Source: CAZXVW01 sp964644025 (GTDB lineage Bacteria > Acidobacteriota > Terriglobia > Bryobacterales > Bryobacteraceae). From it: DNA of 24,326 bases. The notes beneath the pieces were generated by a model. It was given only the letters and a program-made list of their open reading frames with translations. It ran no database searches and was not told the origin of the DNA. Location: the NCBI GenBank assembly GCA_964644025.1, contig CAZXVW010000046.1, positions 1 to 24,326 on the forward strand. The letters are read 5' to 3'. Position numbers and translations under genes: made by a program. Of the stretch, positions 22,649-24,326 are shown piece by piece; within the stretch, counting starts at the first letter, position 1; every line of letters begins with the position of its first letter.

Positions 22649-24326
22649 ATGAGTTTTAGGGTGCACTTCCTCACGCTTTTCGCATGCTTGTTCCTTTCGG
22701 CGGGCCTCCTGCCGGCGAACAACCTCTTCGTTTTGCCCGACGGGACAACCAGCCAGACCGTTCAGGTCTACACCGGAACCCCGTTGGGCTCAGCGGGCCT
22801 CTTCCATAGCGGTCCGGGTCCGGTGGTGAATATCTCTGCAATGCCCGACGGATCAGGATATTACATCGTCGCTAACACGGCCACTGACGCCGTCGTCAGG
22901 GTCAACGGCGCTTTGACCGAAACGTTCCGCAGCGGAGCCTGGAACGTTCCCGGGGCCGGTGGCCTCGTTACCCCGGATGGACAGAAGATGCTCGCTCTTG
23001 GCGGGACGCTACGTATCTATGACACGGCCACCAATGCCGAGATCGCCAGTGTGCCGGTCGGCTTGACTCCCAGCGATGTGGCCGTGAGCATCGACTCCCG
23101 GTACGCGCTCGTGCTGAGCTCCAATTCGCAACAGTTGTACCGGGTGGATCTGACCACGAATACGGTCACCGGCACACTCCCGATGCCCGGCCAGAGCACC
23201 GGTGTCGCCGCCGGGCCGAACAACCTCTTCTACGTGAGCACGACCAACCAGGTCAAGGTCATCGACGCGGCCACCATGACGCAGGTGGGAACGATTCCGA
23301 TCAACGGCACTCCCCAGCGGCTTTACTTCACGCCGGACGGGCTTCACGCGGTCGCGACGAATACGCAGGTAGTGACCGGAGCGTCGGCCTGGGTGTTCGA
23401 TTTGACGACGAACGGGGTGGCGGGAACTGTTCCAACCCTGTTCGCGGGCGGCCCGACGCCCACCCCGATCATCATGGACCCGAAGGTCCATGTCGTCAGC
23501 AACGAGCGTGCCTTTCTGACCTCCGGGCAGTCAAAGGTCATCTACGCGATCACCATCCCCGGTGCGGATGTCTCTCTGTTGGATGTCACCGGTATCGGCG
23601 TGCCCACCAATGTTGATGGGATCGTGAAGTCAGCCGAGATGCCGGCGCGTTACCTGTACTACACCTCGGGGACGACCCTGGTCCAGGTGGATCTAACCAC
23701 CAATACGGCCGTCGGAACGCCGATCAACTTGCCCGGTCCCGCCAGTGGCCTTGCCTACGCCGGTCCATCCTCGGCCGCCGTCCCGGCAAGTGCGATCCAT
23801 TACAACGACGACCAGAGCATCGCCGAAGGTGGACAGTTCCAGCCGGTCATTATCAGAGTGCTGGATGCCAACGGGATCCCGGTCTATAACGCCCAGGTTG
23901 TTTGGGAGACGGCCGTGGCCGGCGTGACCATTCTCAACGCCTCCGCCGTTACGAACAAGGACGGCCTCGCCAAGGCAGAAATCGACCCCGGAACCGCCGT
24001 TGGTCCCATCCCGGTTACGGTCACCGTGGCCGGATCCCTGGTGGAGACTTTCAACCTGAATGTTGGTGGCGGCGGGGGTGCCCCGGCGGGCGGTATTGAA
24101 ATCGTGTCCGGCAACGGCCAGCTCATCGGTGACTTATACTTCAATTTTGCCCAGCCTCTTCGGGTCCGGGTGAAGAATCCGGACGGCACACCCGCTCAGG
24201 GGGTGACGGTGAGTTGGGCGATCACACAGGGCAACGGCAGTCTCAGCGCGGCGACTACGACCACGGACGCCAACGGAGAGACGGAAGTCGCCTTCGCCGG
24301 GCCGTGGGTTGACCCAGGGCTCTCCT
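22649..24326 (+). CDS. Secreted beta-propeller and Ig-like protein, 3' end outside the window
   Basis: The frame stays open to the window edge, giving 559 residues and no stop. A signal peptide (1-23, SAGLLPA-NN) is followed by a YncE/YVTN-like beta-propeller with repeated blade ends at about 123 (YDTATNAEIASVPVG), 165 (VDLTTNTVTGTLP), 203 (IDAATMTQVGTIP), 249 (FDLTTNGVAGTVP) and 346 (VDLTTNTAVGTP). From about 380 an Ig-like domain of the Big_1/invasin type begins (VIIRVLDANGIPVYNAQVVW, then TNKDGLAKAEI), a glycine linker sits near 475, and a second Ig-like domain (LRVRVKNPDGTPAQGVTVSW) is cut by the edge. Such proteins are extracellular or surface-exposed in Acidobacteriota; ligand unknown. 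The ATG is supported by AGAGG five bases ahead. Confidence 0.87.
   Translation, partial: MSFRVHFLTLFACLFLSAGLLPANNLFVLPDGTTSQTVQVYTGTPLGSAGLFHSGPGPVVNISAMPDGSGYYIVANTATDAVVRVNGALTETFRSGAWNVPGAGGLVTPDGQKMLALGGTLRIYDTATNAEIASVPVGLTPSDVAVSIDSRYALVLSSNSQQLYRVDLTTNTVTGTLPMPGQSTGVAAGPNNLFYVSTTNQVKVIDAATMTQVGTIPINGTPQRLYFTPDGLHAVATNTQVVTGASAWVFDLTTNGVAGTVPTLFAGGPTPTPIIMDPKVHVVSNERAFLTSGQSKVIYAITIPGADVSLLDVTGIGVPTNVDGIVKSAEMPARYLYYTSGTTLVQVDLTTNTAVGTPINLPGPASGLAYAGPSSAAVPASAIHYNDDQSIAEGGQFQPVIIRVLDANGIPVYNAQVVWETAVAGVTILNASAVTNKDGLAKAEIDPGTAVGPIPVTVTVAGSLVETFNLNVGGGGGAPAGGIEIVSGNGQLIGDLYFNFAQPLRVRVKNPDGTPAQGVTVSWAITQGNGSLSAATTTTDANGETEVAFAGPWVDPGLS

Overview
The window reads as a chromosomal stretch from a GC-rich Gram-negative bacterium, most likely an Acidobacteriota member of the Bryobacteraceae/Solibacterales type. 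The pointers are two secreted VWA proteins of the 'VWFA-related Acidobacterial' kind, exported versions of sugar-metabolism enzyme families (a Tat-signal enolase-superfamily protein and a signal-peptide Gfo/Idh/MocA protein), a secreted beta-propeller plus Ig-like protein, and a scrap of a TadG-like VWA gene. The lineage is an inference from family content; no rRNA, tRNA, CRISPR array or intact mobile element was seen.

Layout. 1-396 holds no convincing gene but carries one copy of a diverged dispersed repeat. 397-2826 (+) encodes a small membrane protein, a secreted VWA protein and an S24/LexA-fold peptidase-like protein without a DNA-binding domain. 2894-5557 (-) is aconitase acnA. 5657-6649 (-) and 6702-7925 (+) are divergent genes for a YdjM-like membrane hydrolase and a DUF418 membrane protein, followed by a convergent, overlapping lipid-kinase gene (7901-8854, -). 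The lipid-kinase gene diverges from ligA-dedA (8890-11503, +) across a promoter where the two -10 elements overlap. 11572-12996 (+) is the Tat-exported enolase-superfamily protein.

13069-19400 (-) is a run of four genes read right to left: a 1130-residue exported protein of unknown function, a secreted VWA protein 14 bases after it, then a MacB/LolCDE-type ABC permease and its ATPase, which overlap each other by 8 bases. The first two are almost certainly one transcription unit; the ABC pair may be part of it or have its own promoter. This exported giant plus VWA pair is the best candidate here for an undescribed system.

19599-20675 (+) is the exported Gfo/Idh/MocA-like protein, and 20730-21980 (-) a DUF1015 protein. 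21981-22648 is a scar region: the 3' remnant of a TadG-like gene, cut at a perfect 9-bp hairpin that borders the second (inverted) copy of the dispersed repeat. 22649 to the window end (+) is a secreted beta-propeller/Ig-like protein running off the edge.

A recurring theme is promoter architecture. Good -10 hexamers lie very close to start codons, without evident -35 boxes, and for four genes the -10 ends only 6-7 bases before the start codon with little or no Shine-Dalgarno sequence, which predicts leaderless mRNAs.
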